Shown here in pieces: positions 1 to 8,814 of a stretch of DNA of 64,000 nt; the first letter of the stretch is position 1, and every line of letters begins with the position of its first letter. Source of the DNA: Luteolibacter sp. Y139. GTDB taxonomy: Bacteria > Verrucomicrobiota > Verrucomicrobiia > Verrucomicrobiales > Akkermansiaceae. The notes beneath the pieces are model-generated. The model worked only from the letters and a program-made list of their open reading frames with translations. It searched no databases and had not been told where the DNA came from. Location: the NCBI RefSeq assembly GCF_038066715.1, contig NZ_JBBUKT010000010.1:62001-126000 (forward strand), given 5' to 3'. The translations under genes were made by a program, and so were the position numbers.

Positions 1-166
1 AGCCGAAGACGCCGTGATTCACGCGGGCGTGGAGGGCTTCGATGATTTCGGGGGCGGAGGCGAAATCCATGTCCGCGACCCAGAAGGGGTCGAGCTCGGG
101 CTTGCGGTCGAACTTGATGCAGCCGGTGCCTTGGCGGGTGATGGGGACGTCGAAGTCGTAGGTCAC
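1..166 (-). CDS. PatB/MalY-family PLP-dependent aminotransferase / C-S lyase (5' part only)
   Basis: Only the first 55 codons lie in the window; the gene runs off the left edge. The reverse strand from a GTG at 166 reads [14 protein letters not shown], then [17 protein letters not shown], then [18 protein letters not shown]. This is the N-terminal signature of the MalY/PatB cystathionine beta-lyase-like branch of fold-type I aminotransferases (leucine/proline before WVADMDF, then a helix ending in H-G-V-F-G). Family members use pyridoxal phosphate to cleave C-S bonds or to transaminate. The PLP lysine and the substrate residues lie outside the window. It diverges from hisF with about 130 bp between the two starts. 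The GTG start is inferred because no ATG lies in frame nearby. Confidence 0.8.
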   Translation of the reverse strand, partial: MTYDFDVPITRQGTGCIKFDRKPELDPFWVADMDFASAPEIIEALHARVNHGVFG

Positions 167-295
167 GGGCGGGTTTTTAATGCAGGTTCGGGCGTTGGCA
201 AGGGTCCGTGCGGTGGGGTGGTTGGACTTTGGGCCCGTCCGGAGCTTCCGGTCATGGACATTGACCCCGGCTCCGGGTCGGGTTTTCCTCCCGCC

Positions 296-1060
296 GTGCT
301 TGCCAAACGCATCATCCCTTGCCTGGACGTGACCGACGGTCGTGTGGTCAAAGGCGTCAATTTCGTGGATCTGATCGATGCCGGGGATCCGGTGGAGGCG
401 GCGATGGCTTACAATGCGCAGCAGGCGGATGAGCTGGTGTTCCTGGACATCACGGCGTCATCCGACAATCGGGCGACGATGGTGGATGTGGTGCGGCGGA
501 CGGCGGAGCATTGCTTCATCCCGCTGACGGTGGGCGGTGGCATTCGCTCGGTGGAGAACATGCGCGAGATGCTTTTGGCGGGGGCGGACAAGGTGGGGAT
601 CAATACTTCGGCAGTGAAGGATCCGGGGCTGGTGGATGCGGGGGCGAAGGCCTTCGGCAGCCAGTGCATCGTGGTGGCGATCGATGCCAAGCGCGAGGGT
701 CCGGGAAAGTGGGGCGTTTACACGCACGGCGGTCGCACGGCGGTGGGACTGGATGCGGTGGAGTGGGCGAAGGAAGTGTGGCGTCGTGGAGCGGGAGAGA
801 TCCTGCTGACGAGCATGGATGCCGATGGAACGCAGGCGGGGTATGATTGCGAGCTGACGGCGGCGATTTCGGAGAGTGTGGGGATTCCGGTGATTGCCAG
901 CGGTGGTGCCGGGAATCTGGATCACATGGTGGAGGTGTTAGAGAAGGGGAAGGCGGATGCTGTTTTGGCAGCGAGCATCTTCCACTTCGGGAAGCACACG
1001 GTGGGGGAGGCGAAGCGGTATTTCTCGGAGCGAGGGATTCCGGTGAGGCCGGAGATGTGA
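296..1060 (+). CDS. hisF: Imidazole glycerol phosphate synthase cyclase subunit HisF
   Basis: This is the cyclase subunit of histidine biosynthesis. With HisH it turns PRFAR plus ammonia into imidazole glycerol phosphate and AICAR in the cytoplasm. The protein opens [19 protein letters not shown], the family's first beta-strand carrying the catalytic aspartate. It also contains GGGIRSVE and LTSMDADGT, which carry the phosphate-binding loops and the second catalytic aspartate, and ends [10 protein letters not shown]. From the GTG at 296 it has 254 residues, the normal HisF length. An in-frame ATG at 254 would add a glycine/proline-rich stretch not found in the family, so GTG is preferred. No hisH or hisA lies nearby, so the gene is not in a visible his operon. 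Confidence 0.95.
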   Translation: MLAKRIIPCLDVTDGRVVKGVNFVDLIDAGDPVEAAMAYNAQQADELVFLDITASSDNRATMVDVVRRTAEHCFIPLTVGGGIRSVENMREMLLAGADKVGINTSAVKDPGLVDAGAKAFGSQCIVVAIDAKREGPGKWGVYTHGGRTAVGLDAVEWAKEVWRRGAGEILLTSMDADGTQAGYDCELTAAISESVGIPVIASGGAGNLDHMVEVLEKGKADAVLAASIFHFGKHTVGEAKRYFSERGIPVRPEM

Positions 1061-1062
1061 GG

Positions 1063-1117
1063 TAAGGAGCGTGGACATTCTGTCCACGCCGTGTCGACAG
1101 GATGTCGACACTCCTTA
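1063..1117. repeat. Nested palindromic intergenic repeat (GTCGACA family, copy 1)
   Basis: Two hairpins lie side by side: GTGGACATTCTGTCCAC (1071-1087) and GTGTCGACAGGATGTCGACAC reduced to its stem GTGTCGACA/TGTCGACAC (1091-1111). The element is framed by TAAGGAG at one end and CTCCTTA at the other, and the right end contains the stop codon of the HAD gene. The second hairpin recurs at 23448 with a different loop and the same CCTTAT flank. It sits between the convergent ends of hisF and the HAD gene and may act as a bidirectional transcript end, although there is no T-run. Confidence 0.75.
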
Positions 1118-1744
1118 TAGGCCTTCCAGCGAGGGGACGACGTTGTCTGCCATGGAGAAGTCGAGGCAGGCGGTGGTGCGGTTGGGGACGGCCCAGACGT
1201 TGAGGCCGGCGGCTTTGGCGGATTTGACGCCATTGAGGGAGTCCTCGATGGCGAGGCATTCGTTGGCGGGGAGGCCGAGGCGTTTGATGGCTTCCAGCCA
1301 GAGGTCGGGGGCGGGCTTGATGCGCGGGGCATCGCCGCGGCAGACGACGTGGCGGAAGTACGGCATCAATCGTAGTTTCTCCAGCCAGCCATCGACCCAG
1401 TGGTGGGAGGAGCTTGAGACGACGGCGAGGGGGATGCCTTGGGCGTTGAGTTTTTCTAACAAGGCGACGACGCCGGGCATGGGGCCGGCTTGTTCGAGGT
1501 CGCGGCGGATTTCGACCTGGCGGTCTTCATCGAGCTGGTGCCAGTCGAAGCTGCGGCCGGTGAGTTCTTCGAGGTGGATTTTGGGAGACCAGGTGTCGAA
1601 GTCGGAGCCGATGCATTGGGTGTAGGTTTCCAATGGGAGCGGGTGGCCGTTGGCGAGGAAGGTGCGGTGCCAGGCCTCGTAGATGGCCCACTCGGTGTCG
1701 ACGAGGACTCCATCGAAGTCGAAGAGCACGGCGGAAAATTGCAT
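1115..1744 (-). CDS. HAD superfamily IA phosphatase (beta-phosphoglucomutase-like)
   Basis: A cytoplasmic haloacid-dehalogenase-fold hydrolase of 209 residues. All four HAD motifs are visible. Motif I is LFDFDGVLVDTE, with nucleophile D9 and acid/base D11. Motif II is the serine run VVSSSS. Motif III is the lysine of RIKPAPD. Motif IV is AIEDSLNG. The helical cap between motifs I and II fits subfamily IA, the beta-phosphoglucomutase/phosphoglycolate phosphatase type. The true substrate cannot be read from sequence. The ATG at 1744 directly precedes the core strand; the frame stays open upstream, but that extension is low-complexity and overlaps a palindromic repeat. The gene ends inside a palindromic element shared with the hisF 3' side. 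Confidence 0.88.
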   Translation of the reverse strand: MQFSAVLFDFDGVLVDTEWAIYEAWHRTFLANGHPLPLETYTQCIGSDFDTWSPKIHLEELTGRSFDWHQLDEDRQVEIRRDLEQAGPMPGVVALLEKLNAQGIPLAVVSSSSHHWVDGWLEKLRLMPYFRHVVCRGDAPRIKPAPDLWLEAIKRLGLPANECLAIEDSLNGVKSAKAAGLNVWAVPNRTTACLDFSMADNVVPSLEGL

Positions 1745-1788
1745 GCGTGGGGATGAAGGGACGCGGGATGGCGGGCAAGGCCGATCTT

Positions 1789-1879
1789 GTAGCAGAATGG
1801 CTGCGGACCGCGGTCTGATGCGGGGTGGCGATCTTGTTGGAAGGCTCGCTCTGCCGGAACGGCGCAGCCGTTCCGCTAC
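1789..1879. repeat. 91-bp intergenic element with imperfect terminal inverted repeats
   Basis: The left end GTAGCAGAATGGCTGCG and the right end CGCAGCCGTTCCGCTAC are inverted copies of each other with two mismatches. The element fills the gap between the HAD start and the stop codon of the SRPBCC gene. Its size and GTAG...CTAC ends resemble the paired 81-bp elements at 20596-20784, so it may belong to the same broad class of miniature palindromic repeats. Confidence 0.6.
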
Positions 1880-1884
1880 GAACA

Positions 1885-2805
1885 TTATTTCGCCGGGAGG
1901 TGGACCCGGGTGACGAGTTCGGCTTCGGGGGTGACGGTGGGGTCGTTGTCGTAGATTTCGAACAGGGGGACTTTTTTGTCGGCGGTGAATTTTTTGGCGC
2001 GGCCGTGCATCATGCCGGAGGCCCAGGCATTGCCGAGGTGGCGGTAGGCGCCGGTGTGTTTGATGACGTAGGCGCGGCAGGTGGGGATCTCGCCGGTCAC
2101 GAAGCCGTCGGGCTTGTCGACGGGATTCGAGACGGGGAAGCCGATGGTGTATTCAGCCAGTCCTTTCGCGGGGTCCCATTTGTGGGTGATGGCGAAGGGT
2201 GATGCGAATGGGATGGTCCCGCTTTTGCCGAGCCATGCCATGAGCTTGGCCATGTCGCGTTCCATCGAGGGGCCGATGTCGGCGATGGCGCAGGATGATT
2301 TCACGCCGATGTATTTGAATCCGCCTGCCGGGTGGATGCCGGTGAAATCGAGCTTCGATGGAACGGAGCCGGTTTCGATCAGGTCCTTGAGCATCTTCAG
2401 ACCGCGGTCGTAGTCGGCGCCGATCCAGCCGGACATCATGCCCTTCATCCAGCCCATGTACCATGGGAGGGTGCCTTCCATGGACCACTCGGCGAGGGTT
2501 TCGTGATCGTGCTCGGAGAAGTGGAAGGACACCTTGTTCACGGACTTCCACGGCTTGAGGAAGGTGAGGCGGTAGTCGATGGACCATGGCGGATCGCCGC
2601 CGGTGATTTCCATTTCGCCGCTGCCGGTGATGTCGCCATTCCAGGCGTAGCCGCGGCCATCGGGCGTGAAGGTCATCTTGGCGCCGGGCTCGGCGATGAG
2701 CCATGGCGACCACGCGGGCCAGCTTTTGAATTCGCGGACGAGGTCGTAGACCTTCTGTGCGGGGGCGGCGATGCGGATGGACTTGCGGACGGAAAAGACG
2801 GGCAT
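1885..2805 (-). CDS. SRPBCC-fold protein with C-terminal GyrI-like effector-binding domain
   Basis: A 306-residue cytoplasmic protein. Residues 1-140 look like a polyketide cyclase/SRPBCC small-ligand domain, with an N-terminal strand of the type SIRIAAPAQKVYDLV followed by a tryptophan-rich region (FKSWPAWSPW). Residues about 150-306 look like a GyrI/AraC effector-binding domain (GFPVSNPVDKPDGF, then YVIKHTGAYRHLG, then FEIYDNDP). This two-domain arrangement is known in stand-alone proteins thought to bind hydrophobic ligands, but no DNA-binding domain is present. It is probably a ligand carrier or sensor; the ligand is unknown. It reads toward the HAD gene with a repeat element between them. 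Confidence 0.8.
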   Translation of the reverse strand: MPVFSVRKSIRIAAPAQKVYDLVREFKSWPAWSPWLIAEPGAKMTFTPDGRGYAWNGDITGSGEMEITGGDPPWSIDYRLTFLKPWKSVNKVSFHFSEHDHETLAEWSMEGTLPWYMGWMKGMMSGWIGADYDRGLKMLKDLIETGSVPSKLDFTGIHPAGGFKYIGVKSSCAIADIGPSMERDMAKLMAWLGKSGTIPFASPFAITHKWDPAKGLAEYTIGFPVSNPVDKPDGFVTGEIPTCRAYVIKHTGAYRHLGNAWASGMMHGRAKKFTADKKVPLFEIYDNDPTVTPEAELVTRVHLPAK

Positions 2806-2963
2806 GGCGGGGTCGGGGAAATTGCCGACACCTTGAACGAGGTTTTGCGTTAGGGAAAGGAAGTGTTCGCGGGGGGATGTTTGAAAAGAAGCATCAACGC
2901 CCCGCCTATCGCAGACGTCATTGAGGTAGCATCGGAACCGGGCGGGAATGTGCAGCCGCTAGA

Positions 2964-3052
2964 CGCATGAGGCGTCCCTACAGGACGCGGTGGTCTCCGG
3001 CATTTCACCCGGCACTTCCGTGCCGGGCTTTCATGAGCCGTCCCGTTGGGAC
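2964..3052. repeat. Structured intergenic repeat, family A copy 1 (three hairpins)
   Basis: Three hairpins follow one another: GGCGTCC-ctaca-GGACGC, CCCGGCAC-ttcc-GTGCCGGG and GTCCC-gtt-GGGAC. The same order, spacing and linking words (CGCATGAGG, GGGCTTT.ATGAG) recur at 57188-57276 with paired base changes that keep the stems, and in part at 52075-52133. It fills most of the 294-bp gap between the P450 3' end and the SRPBCC start, in which no other feature is visible. Confidence 0.75.
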
Positions 3053-3099
3053 GAAGAAGGGCAGTTCCGGAACTCGGCCTAACTGCTCGGCACTCCCGA

Positions 3100-4551
3100 C
3101 TATTTCTGAGCGCCGGAGTAGGGGCAGGTGAGGGCTTCCCTGGCAGCGGATGGCTTTGTGGGGGCCTGCGGGGTGCGTTCGGTGACGACCATGCGCATGC
3201 CGTATTTCGGGCGGAGGGTGATGAGGAGTTCGCCTTCGACCTTGAAGCCTTCTTCGACGCGGTAGCGGAAGTGGCGGCAGAGGAGGATGGTCATGATCAT
3301 GAGCTCCTGGAGGGCGAAGTGATTGCCGATGCAGCCGCGGGGGCCGGCGCCGAAGGGGAAGTAGTTCGGGCTGTCTGCGGGTGGGCGGCGGTCCGGGGAG
3401 AAGCGATCGGGATCGAAGTCGCGGGCGTTTTCCCAGATGTCCTCGCTCCAATGGAAGTGAAACGTGGGGATGAGGACATTGGTGCCGACGGGGATCTGAT
3501 AGCCGCCGAGTTCATGGGCTTCGGTGCAGCAGCGGCCGACGCTCCAGATGGTGGGGTAGAGGCGCAACGATTCATCGATGACCTGGCGGACGTAGGGGAA
3601 GGAGGCGAGATCTTCGAGGCGAGGCGTGCCTTCGGGGAAGTTTGCGTCGATCTCCGCGTGAAGGCGTGCTTCGACTTCGGGATGGGTCGAGACGAGGTAG
3701 AGGATCCATGCCATCGCATTGGCCGTGGTTTCGTGGCCGGCGACGTACATGGTCATGACTTCATCGCGGAGCTGGGCATCGCTCATGCCGCGGCCACTTT
3801 CTTCCTCGCAGGCGGCGAGGAGCATGGTGAGGAGGTCATCGTGATCGCCAGGATGGGCGCGGCGTTCGCGAATGATGCCGGTGACGATGCGCTCGAGTTC
3901 CTGAAGCGCCTGGCGCATGTCGGTGGAGCCGGGCAGGGGAATCTTGCGCGGCAGCAGGAGCAGCCATGGGTGACGTAGTGCCCGCAGGGCCCATTCATTG
4001 AGCGTGGCGATGTGATGGCTGACGTCGCGCGCCATGCCCTGGGAATCGCTGCTGAACATGGCGCGCGAGATGATATCGAGCGTCAGGCGCGAGAGCAGTG
4101 GGACGAGGTCGATGGCGTTGCTGGATGGGGTGGCCGAGAGTTCGTCGACCATCGCTTTCACGCGCTCCGCCTTCATGGTGAAAAGGGCATCGAGCCGGCG
4201 CGGGTGGAAGGCGGGCTGCACGAGCTTGCGCTGGGTTTTCCAGAGGTCGCCCTCGCTGGTGACGAGGCCCTCGCCCATGAGGATGCGGAGCACGCCGTAG
4301 GAGCGGCTCTTCCTCTGATAGCAGGAGGCCTTGTTGACGAGGATGCGGCGCGCGAGGTCCGGCGAGGTCACGACCATCGCCTCGCCGATCATCGGCATGC
4401 GCACCATGTAGAGGTCGCCGTAGCGGCGGCCCCATTCGGGGACATAGCGCTCGGGATCCTTGCGGAGGTAGTAGGCGCTGCCGAACAACCAATGGCGGGG
4501 CGAATCAACGACGGGCGGGGTCATGGCCGGATCATTCTGCTGAAGATGCAT
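3100..4551 (-). CDS. Cytochrome P450
   Basis: A soluble bacterial cytochrome P450 of 483 residues. Hallmarks in order are the I-helix oxygen-activation motif AGHETT (271-276), the K-helix ExxR as ESLR (327-330), a PERF-like segment FDPDRF, and the heme loop FPFGAGPRGCIG with axial thiolate C407. The overall pattern is closer to the CYP102/CYP4-like bacterial group than to camphor-type P450s. Electron partners are not encoded nearby, so the substrate and redox chain are unknown. The C-terminus carries an extra tail ending TCPYSGAQK. Two ATGs are possible, 4551 and 4524. The hairpin at 4556-4583 abuts the first, which makes 4524 (MTPPVV) a real alternative. Confidence 0.93.
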   Translation of the reverse strand: MHLQQNDPAMTPPVVDSPRHWLFGSAYYLRKDPERYVPEWGRRYGDLYMVRMPMIGEAMVVTSPDLARRILVNKASCYQRKSRSYGVLRILMGEGLVTSEGDLWKTQRKLVQPAFHPRRLDALFTMKAERVKAMVDELSATPSSNAIDLVPLLSRLTLDIISRAMFSSDSQGMARDVSHHIATLNEWALRALRHPWLLLLPRKIPLPGSTDMRQALQELERIVTGIIRERRAHPGDHDDLLTMLLAACEEESGRGMSDAQLRDEVMTMYVAGHETTANAMAWILYLVSTHPEVEARLHAEIDANFPEGTPRLEDLASFPYVRQVIDESLRLYPTIWSVGRCCTEAHELGGYQIPVGTNVLIPTFHFHWSEDIWENARDFDPDRFSPDRRPPADSPNYFPFGAGPRGCIGNHFALQELMIMTILLCRHFRYRVEEGFKVEGELLITLRPKYGMRMVVTERTPQAPTKPSAAREALTCPYSGAQK

Positions 4552-4555
4552 TGAT

Positions 4556-4583
4556 CTGTCCGGCTGTCGAAGGAACCGGACAG
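4556..4583. promoter_or_regulatory. Inverted repeat upstream of the P450 gene
   Basis: CTGTCCGG and CCGGACAG form a perfect 8-bp inverted repeat around a 12-bp centre, immediately upstream of the P450 start and in the gap shared with the divergent lectin-like gene. It could be an operator or a leader hairpin. The only evidence is its symmetry and position. Confidence 0.3.
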
Positions 4584-4715
4584 GAAATTTGAGGACTCGG
4601 AAAAATTCCGTGGCTGTGCCGAGGGGAACAACGAAACGATCGAAACGAACGAAAGAAGAGGAATCGTGCGGGCGGATGATGGCCGGTTAGGATTGGGCGC
4701 GTATGGTTTGGAACC

Positions 4716-5555
4716 ATGCGACTTACTTTTCTGGTCAGCTTGTTGGTTCCCGTTCTCGCTGTCGCGGAGGAGCTTCCGTCCGCCGCGCTCGTTCTGGATC
4801 TCGATGCGGAGAAGGGCGTGAAAGTGGAGGATGGCGAGCGCGTGGCTGCGTGGACGAATCAGGCGGCGGGTACGGCGGGGAAGGAATTCGTGAAGCGCGA
4901 CGAGGGGCGCAAGGAAGCGGGCAGCGGGAGGCCGACGCTAGTGAAAGGTGTGGCCGGCCTCGGGGGGAAGGCGGCGCTGGATTTCCGCCAGCAGGAGCTG
5001 GTCTGCCTAGATGAGGATGCCTTCGACGGGCTGATCACGGGCAAGGGGCACACGTGGATCGCGGTGATCTCAGTGCATGAGCAACGCACTGGGTTGAAGG
5101 ACGTGAACTCCTTCTTCGGTAACTTGCGCAACGGCGAGAAATACGAGGGTGTGTGGGGCTGCTTCAACGACGACAACACGCCGTGGTGGGGCAGTCGCAA
5201 TGGGATCACCTTCGGGCGCTTCGATGTGAACAATCCGCAGGTGATCGGGCCGGCGAAATTGGAGGCCGGGAAGTTTCACCTGTTAGCCGGCCGGATGGCG
5301 GCCGGAACGGGCACAGTGGCGCTGGAACTCTTCGTGGATGGTCCGGTCGCGGTGGCGAAGGGCGAGGCTCCGGTCTCGGCGAAGGCCAATGCCTCCCGGA
5401 TGGCGGTGGGTCAGGAGCGCGACGCGATCCAGCACCCGGGCGTGGAGTCGTTCGACGGACAGATCGCGCGCTTGCTGATCTGGGAGCGGCCGCTGGATGA
5501 CAAGGAACTGGCCGCGACGATTGCGGCGCTGACGGCGGCCTATTCGCTGAAATGA
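4716..5555 (+). CDS. Secreted LamG/concanavalin-A-like lectin-fold protein
   Basis: A 279-residue exported protein. Residues 1-18 form a signal peptide (MRLTFLVSLLVPVLAVAEE). The mature part resembles the LamG/concanavalin-like domains common in Planctomycetes and Verrucomicrobia. It starts with a strand of the type ALVLDLDAEKGVKVEDG and W-TNQAAG, has a central FFGNLRNGEKYEGVWGCFNDD region, and ends with the diagnostic FDGQIARLLIWERPLDDKEL strand followed by a helix. Such domains usually bind glycans or act as accessory modules, but here no catalytic domain is attached. It diverges from the P450 gene; no functional link is evident. Confidence 0.7.
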   Translation: MRLTFLVSLLVPVLAVAEELPSAALVLDLDAEKGVKVEDGERVAAWTNQAAGTAGKEFVKRDEGRKEAGSGRPTLVKGVAGLGGKAALDFRQQELVCLDEDAFDGLITGKGHTWIAVISVHEQRTGLKDVNSFFGNLRNGEKYEGVWGCFNDDNTPWWGSRNGITFGRFDVNNPQVIGPAKLEAGKFHLLAGRMAAGTGTVALELFVDGPVAVAKGEAPVSAKANASRMAVGQERDAIQHPGVESFDGQIARLLIWERPLDDKELAATIAALTAAYSLK

Positions 5556-5573
5556 AATAGCGGGGAGCGCTGC

Positions 5574-6056
5574 TCAGAACTTCGGCGTGGAGGATGCCGA
5601 GGTCGGAGTCGGGGTAGGAGGCGGCGGTGGGGCGATCAACCGCTGCACGTCAGCGATCATCCGCTCGGCGAGCGCTTTCAACTGCGGCTGCTCGCCCACG
5701 TTGCCCGTGAAGCCGACGTTGAGAGTGGCGGTGGGGATGCCCTTGATGGTGGTTTCGCCGCGTTCGATGATGGCCCGGCGCTTGAGCTCTTCGACGGCCG
5801 CCTGTTCGGATTCGAGGTGCCATTTCGACTCGATGCCGCAGTCGCGGACGATGCCGGTCAGCACGGTATCGGTGAGCAGGGCCTTGCGGAGTTCCTCCAC
5901 GCTCTTGTCACGCTGCTCCTGAGTGGACTCTGGAGTGAAGGGGATGGGGATCCACTGCTTGTCCGGCCGGCTCTGGTGTTTCACCCAATAGCCGTACATG
6001 AGCCCGCCCCCGAGGAGGGAGAGAAGCAGCGCGCCAAGCACGATCCACCGTTGCAT
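5574..6056 (-). CDS. Single-pass membrane protein of unknown function
   Basis: A 160-residue protein beginning MQRWIVLGALLLSLLGGGLMYGYW, a single N-terminal membrane anchor or uncleaved signal. The rest is a small extracytoplasmic domain in which a helical region (residues 35-100, charged, KRRAIIERGETT) is followed by a strand region (TATLNVGFTGNVGE). It ends in a proline/threonine-rich tail PPPPPTPTPTS. No family is recognised. It diverges from the M16 peptidase gene, with 45 bp between the two start codons, so the two may share a regulatory region. The frame is open for 57 more codons upstream, but those overlap the M16 start and are low quality. Confidence 0.6.
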   Translation of the reverse strand: MQRWIVLGALLLSLLGGGLMYGYWVKHQSRPDKQWIPIPFTPESTQEQRDKSVEELRKALLTDTVLTGIVRDCGIESKWHLESEQAAVEELKRRAIIERGETTIKGIPTATLNVGFTGNVGEQPQLKALAERMIADVQRLIAPPPPPTPTPTSASSTPKF

Positions 6057-6101
6057 GTCACGGGTGTATCCTCCATTTCTCTCCGTCCAAGCCGGAAATT
6101 C

Positions 6102-8612
6102 ATGGACTACCCTGCCACTGCTGCCGTTCTCGACCACCTGCCGAATGGCCTGACCGTTATTCTCGACCCCGATCCGGCGGCTCCGGTGGTCAGCGCCCAG
6201 GTGTGGGTGGAGACCGGCAGCCTGCACGAGGGGATGCTGCTAGGCTCGGGGGTTTCGCACTTCCTGGAGCACATGGTTTTCAAGGGTGGCGGGCGTTTTG
6301 GCGCGGATGAGCTGGCGACGGCTGTGCAGGCGGCAGGGGGGCACTGGAATGCCTACACGACCTTCGACCGGACGGTGTACTACATTGATGGGCCGGCGAG
6401 CGGGCTGGATACTTTCCTAGAGGTGCTGGCGGCGATGGTGTTCGCGCCGGCGCTGCCAGAGGAGGAATTCGAGAAGGAAAAGGACGTCATCCGCCGCGAG
6501 ATCGACATGGGGCTGGACGATCCGGACGACGTGGCGGGGCGGCTGATGTTTTCGACGGCTTTCACGTCGGATCCGCGGCGGCACCCGGTGATCGGGCATC
6601 GCGGGCTTTTCGATGAAATCACGTTCGCGGGGCTGACGGGATACCATCGCACGCGCTACACGCCGGACCGGTGCTGCGTGTGCCTTTCGGGTGACTTTGA
6701 TGCGGAGGTGGTGAGGGAGCAGGTGGAGAAGCTTTTCGGTGGATTTGCGCGTGGCAGCGGGGCGGAGCCGGTGGTGCCGCAGGATGCGGTGCAGCTCGGG
6801 CCGCGCCGGGGGCGGGCGACCTTCGCGGTGCCGACGAGCAAGATCAGCCTGGCGTGGAAGATCCCGCCGCTGGGGCATCCGGATGTGCCGGCGTATGATC
6901 TGGCTGCGGCGGTGCTGGGGCGGGGGAGATCGGCTCGGTTTTATCGTCACCTGCGTGAGGAGCGCGGGCTGGCGCTGGAGATTTCCGCGTGGTCGTGGAG
7001 CCAGGCGGGACGCGAGGGCCTGTTTGCGGTTTCCGCCGAGGCGGAGCCGGAGAAGCGGGACGAACTGATCGCTGCGATCCTGGCGGAACTGGCGGATTTC
7101 CCGAGCACGGCACTGGATGATGATCTCGCGAAGGCGCGGCGGCAGATCGCGGCGAGCCAATTCAAGTCGCTGACGACGGCGTCCGGACGAGCGACGGATC
7201 TGGCCTCGAATTGGCATGAGGCTCGCGATCTCGATTTCACGCGGCGCTATCTGGCGGCGCTGAAAGCGACGACGGCGGCGGATGTGCGTCGTGCGATGGC
7301 GCGGCTGACCGAGGACCAGATGAGCGTTTCGATCCTCGATCCCGAAGATGCGCCGGCCCCGGCGACGCTGAAGCGTGCGGCACGGGTGCGCCCCGAGCCG
7401 GAGTGCGTGACGCTGCCGAATGGCGCGACGATCGCGCTGCTGCCGGACCCGCGGGTGCCGATCTTCACCGCGCAGGTGGCGGTGCGAGCGGGGCTGGTTT
7501 CCGAGATCCCGGAGAATGCGGGGCTGAACACGCTTTTCGCGGCCACGCTGCCGCAGGGGACGGTGCGGCGGAGTGCGGCGGAGCTGGCGGGGCTGCTGGA
7601 GTCGCATGGGGCGACGCTGGGAGCGGCTTCGGGCAACAATGCTCTCTTGGCACAGCTGTCAGGGCTTTCGCCGGATCTCTCCACGTTGCTGCCGCTGTTG
7701 TCCGAAGTGCTGGTGGAACCGGCCTTCCACGGCGACTCGATCGAGCGGGAAAAGGCGAGCCAGACGGCGTCGCTGCGGGAGGCACTGGAGGATCCGCTTT
7801 CGACGGCCTTCCGACTGGCGCGGGCGCATCTCTTCGATGGGACGGGCTACGGGCTTCACTCGCTGGGCTCGGAGGCCTCGCTGGCGGGGCTGGATCGTTT
7901 CTCCCTTTCGGCCCATCACTCGCGACACTTCCAAGGGCGCAATACGGTGGTCGCGCTCGCGGGGGACTTCGATCTGGTGCATGCGCGGGAAGCGCTCGCG
8001 GAGGGAATCGGCCGCTTGCCGCAGGGCGAGCCGTGGTTGCCGCCGGCGGCGACGGTGCGCGGTGATTTCGAGATCGAGGCCTTCCTGCCGAAGAAGCAGG
8101 CGGTGCTGGCGCTGGCGTATCCCGGGTGCTCGGCACTCGCGCCGGAGCGGTTCGCGCTGCGGATGATCCAGGAGTGGTGCACGGACATGGCGGGGCCGCT
8201 TTTCATCCGGATCCGCGAGGAGCTGGGGCTGGCCTATCAGGTGGGCGCAACGCAGTTCCACGGGCACGATGCCGGCTTCTTCGGCTTCTATCTGGCGACG
8301 GATCCCGCGCAGGTGGATCTGGCCCAGCGAGAGCTGGCGGCGGAGATTGCGAAGATCGCGGAGGATGGCATTCCGGAAGAGGCTTTCGAGCGGGTGCGGG
8401 CGACGGTGCTTTCGAGCTTGGCGCTTGGGTTGCAGTCGCCGGGTTCGATCGCGCGGCTGGCGGCGATCGATGTGCTGTTCGGGCTGCCGGTGACTCATCA
8501 CCGCGAGGTGGCGGCGATCTTCCAGACGATCACGCCGGAGGAAGTGAAGTCGGCGGCCGGGGCACTGCTCGGGACCAAGCCGGTGGTCGCGCGGGTCTTG
8601 CCGAGGGAGTAG
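6102..8612 (+). CDS. M16 (pitrilysin/MPP-like) zinc metallopeptidase, two tandem domains fused
   Basis: An 836-residue protein built from two M16 units. The N-terminal unit has the inverted zinc motif HFLEH (H53, E56, H57), followed by the downstream glutamate region EKEKDVIRREID, so it should be the catalytic half. The second unit (from about residue 430, FTAQVAVRAGLV) lacks HxxEH but keeps the EELGLAYQV motif typical of the inactive, substrate-binding half. This matches bacterial versions of the processing-peptidase alpha/beta pair joined in one chain. There is no clear signal peptide, so the location (cytoplasm or periplasm) is open. The ATG at 6102 is chosen because homology starts a few residues later (HLPNGLTVI). 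Confidence 0.92.
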   Translation: MDYPATAAVLDHLPNGLTVILDPDPAAPVVSAQVWVETGSLHEGMLLGSGVSHFLEHMVFKGGGRFGADELATAVQAAGGHWNAYTTFDRTVYYIDGPASGLDTFLEVLAAMVFAPALPEEEFEKEKDVIRREIDMGLDDPDDVAGRLMFSTAFTSDPRRHPVIGHRGLFDEITFAGLTGYHRTRYTPDRCCVCLSGDFDAEVVREQVEKLFGGFARGSGAEPVVPQDAVQLGPRRGRATFAVPTSKISLAWKIPPLGHPDVPAYDLAAAVLGRGRSARFYRHLREERGLALEISAWSWSQAGREGLFAVSAEAEPEKRDELIAAILAELADFPSTALDDDLAKARRQIAASQFKSLTTASGRATDLASNWHEARDLDFTRRYLAALKATTAADVRRAMARLTEDQMSVSILDPEDAPAPATLKRAARVRPEPECVTLPNGATIALLPDPRVPIFTAQVAVRAGLVSEIPENAGLNTLFAATLPQGTVRRSAAELAGLLESHGATLGAASGNNALLAQLSGLSPDLSTLLPLLSEVLVEPAFHGDSIEREKASQTASLREALEDPLSTAFRLARAHLFDGTGYGLHSLGSEASLAGLDRFSLSAHHSRHFQGRNTVVALAGDFDLVHAREALAEGIGRLPQGEPWLPPAATVRGDFEIEAFLPKKQAVLALAYPGCSALAPERFALRMIQEWCTDMAGPLFIRIREELGLAYQVGATQFHGHDAGFFGFYLATDPAQVDLAQRELAAEIAKIAEDGIPEEAFERVRATVLSSLALGLQSPGSIARLAAIDVLFGLPVTHHREVAAIFQTITPEEVKSAAGALLGTKPVVARVLPRE

Positions 8613-8668
8613 GCATGACGGGTGGAACTGGGTTTTGTGCCCAAACGCAAGCGGTGCGAGCGACATTG

Positions 8669-8700
8669 TCCGGAAGGCAACATTCCGTTGTCTTTCCGGA
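8669..8700. promoter_or_regulatory. Inverted repeat in the leader of the EF-hand gene
   Basis: TCCGGAAGGCAAC and GTTGTCTTTCCGGA are inverted copies around a 5-bp loop with one bulge. The hairpin lies between the M16 stop and the EF-hand start and has no T-run after it. It could be a weak transcript end for the peptidase gene or part of the 5' leader of the next gene; the sequence does not decide between these. Confidence 0.3.
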
Positions 8701-8814
8701 GAATTTCGTGGAACGTTGGACTCTTGAACCCACGGGGCCCGTCTGATGACCGGTCTGAATTGGCGATCGTCCGTGTCCAGTGGAGTTCACCAAAAACCAA
8801 CCTGCAAAAACCCC

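Noticed and set aside
14-295. A longer HisF start upstream of 296
   Set aside because: The upstream frame overlaps the divergent PatB-like gene, and the added sequence is low-complexity with no HisF similarity; the family starts at the valine/methionine before [11 protein letters not shown].
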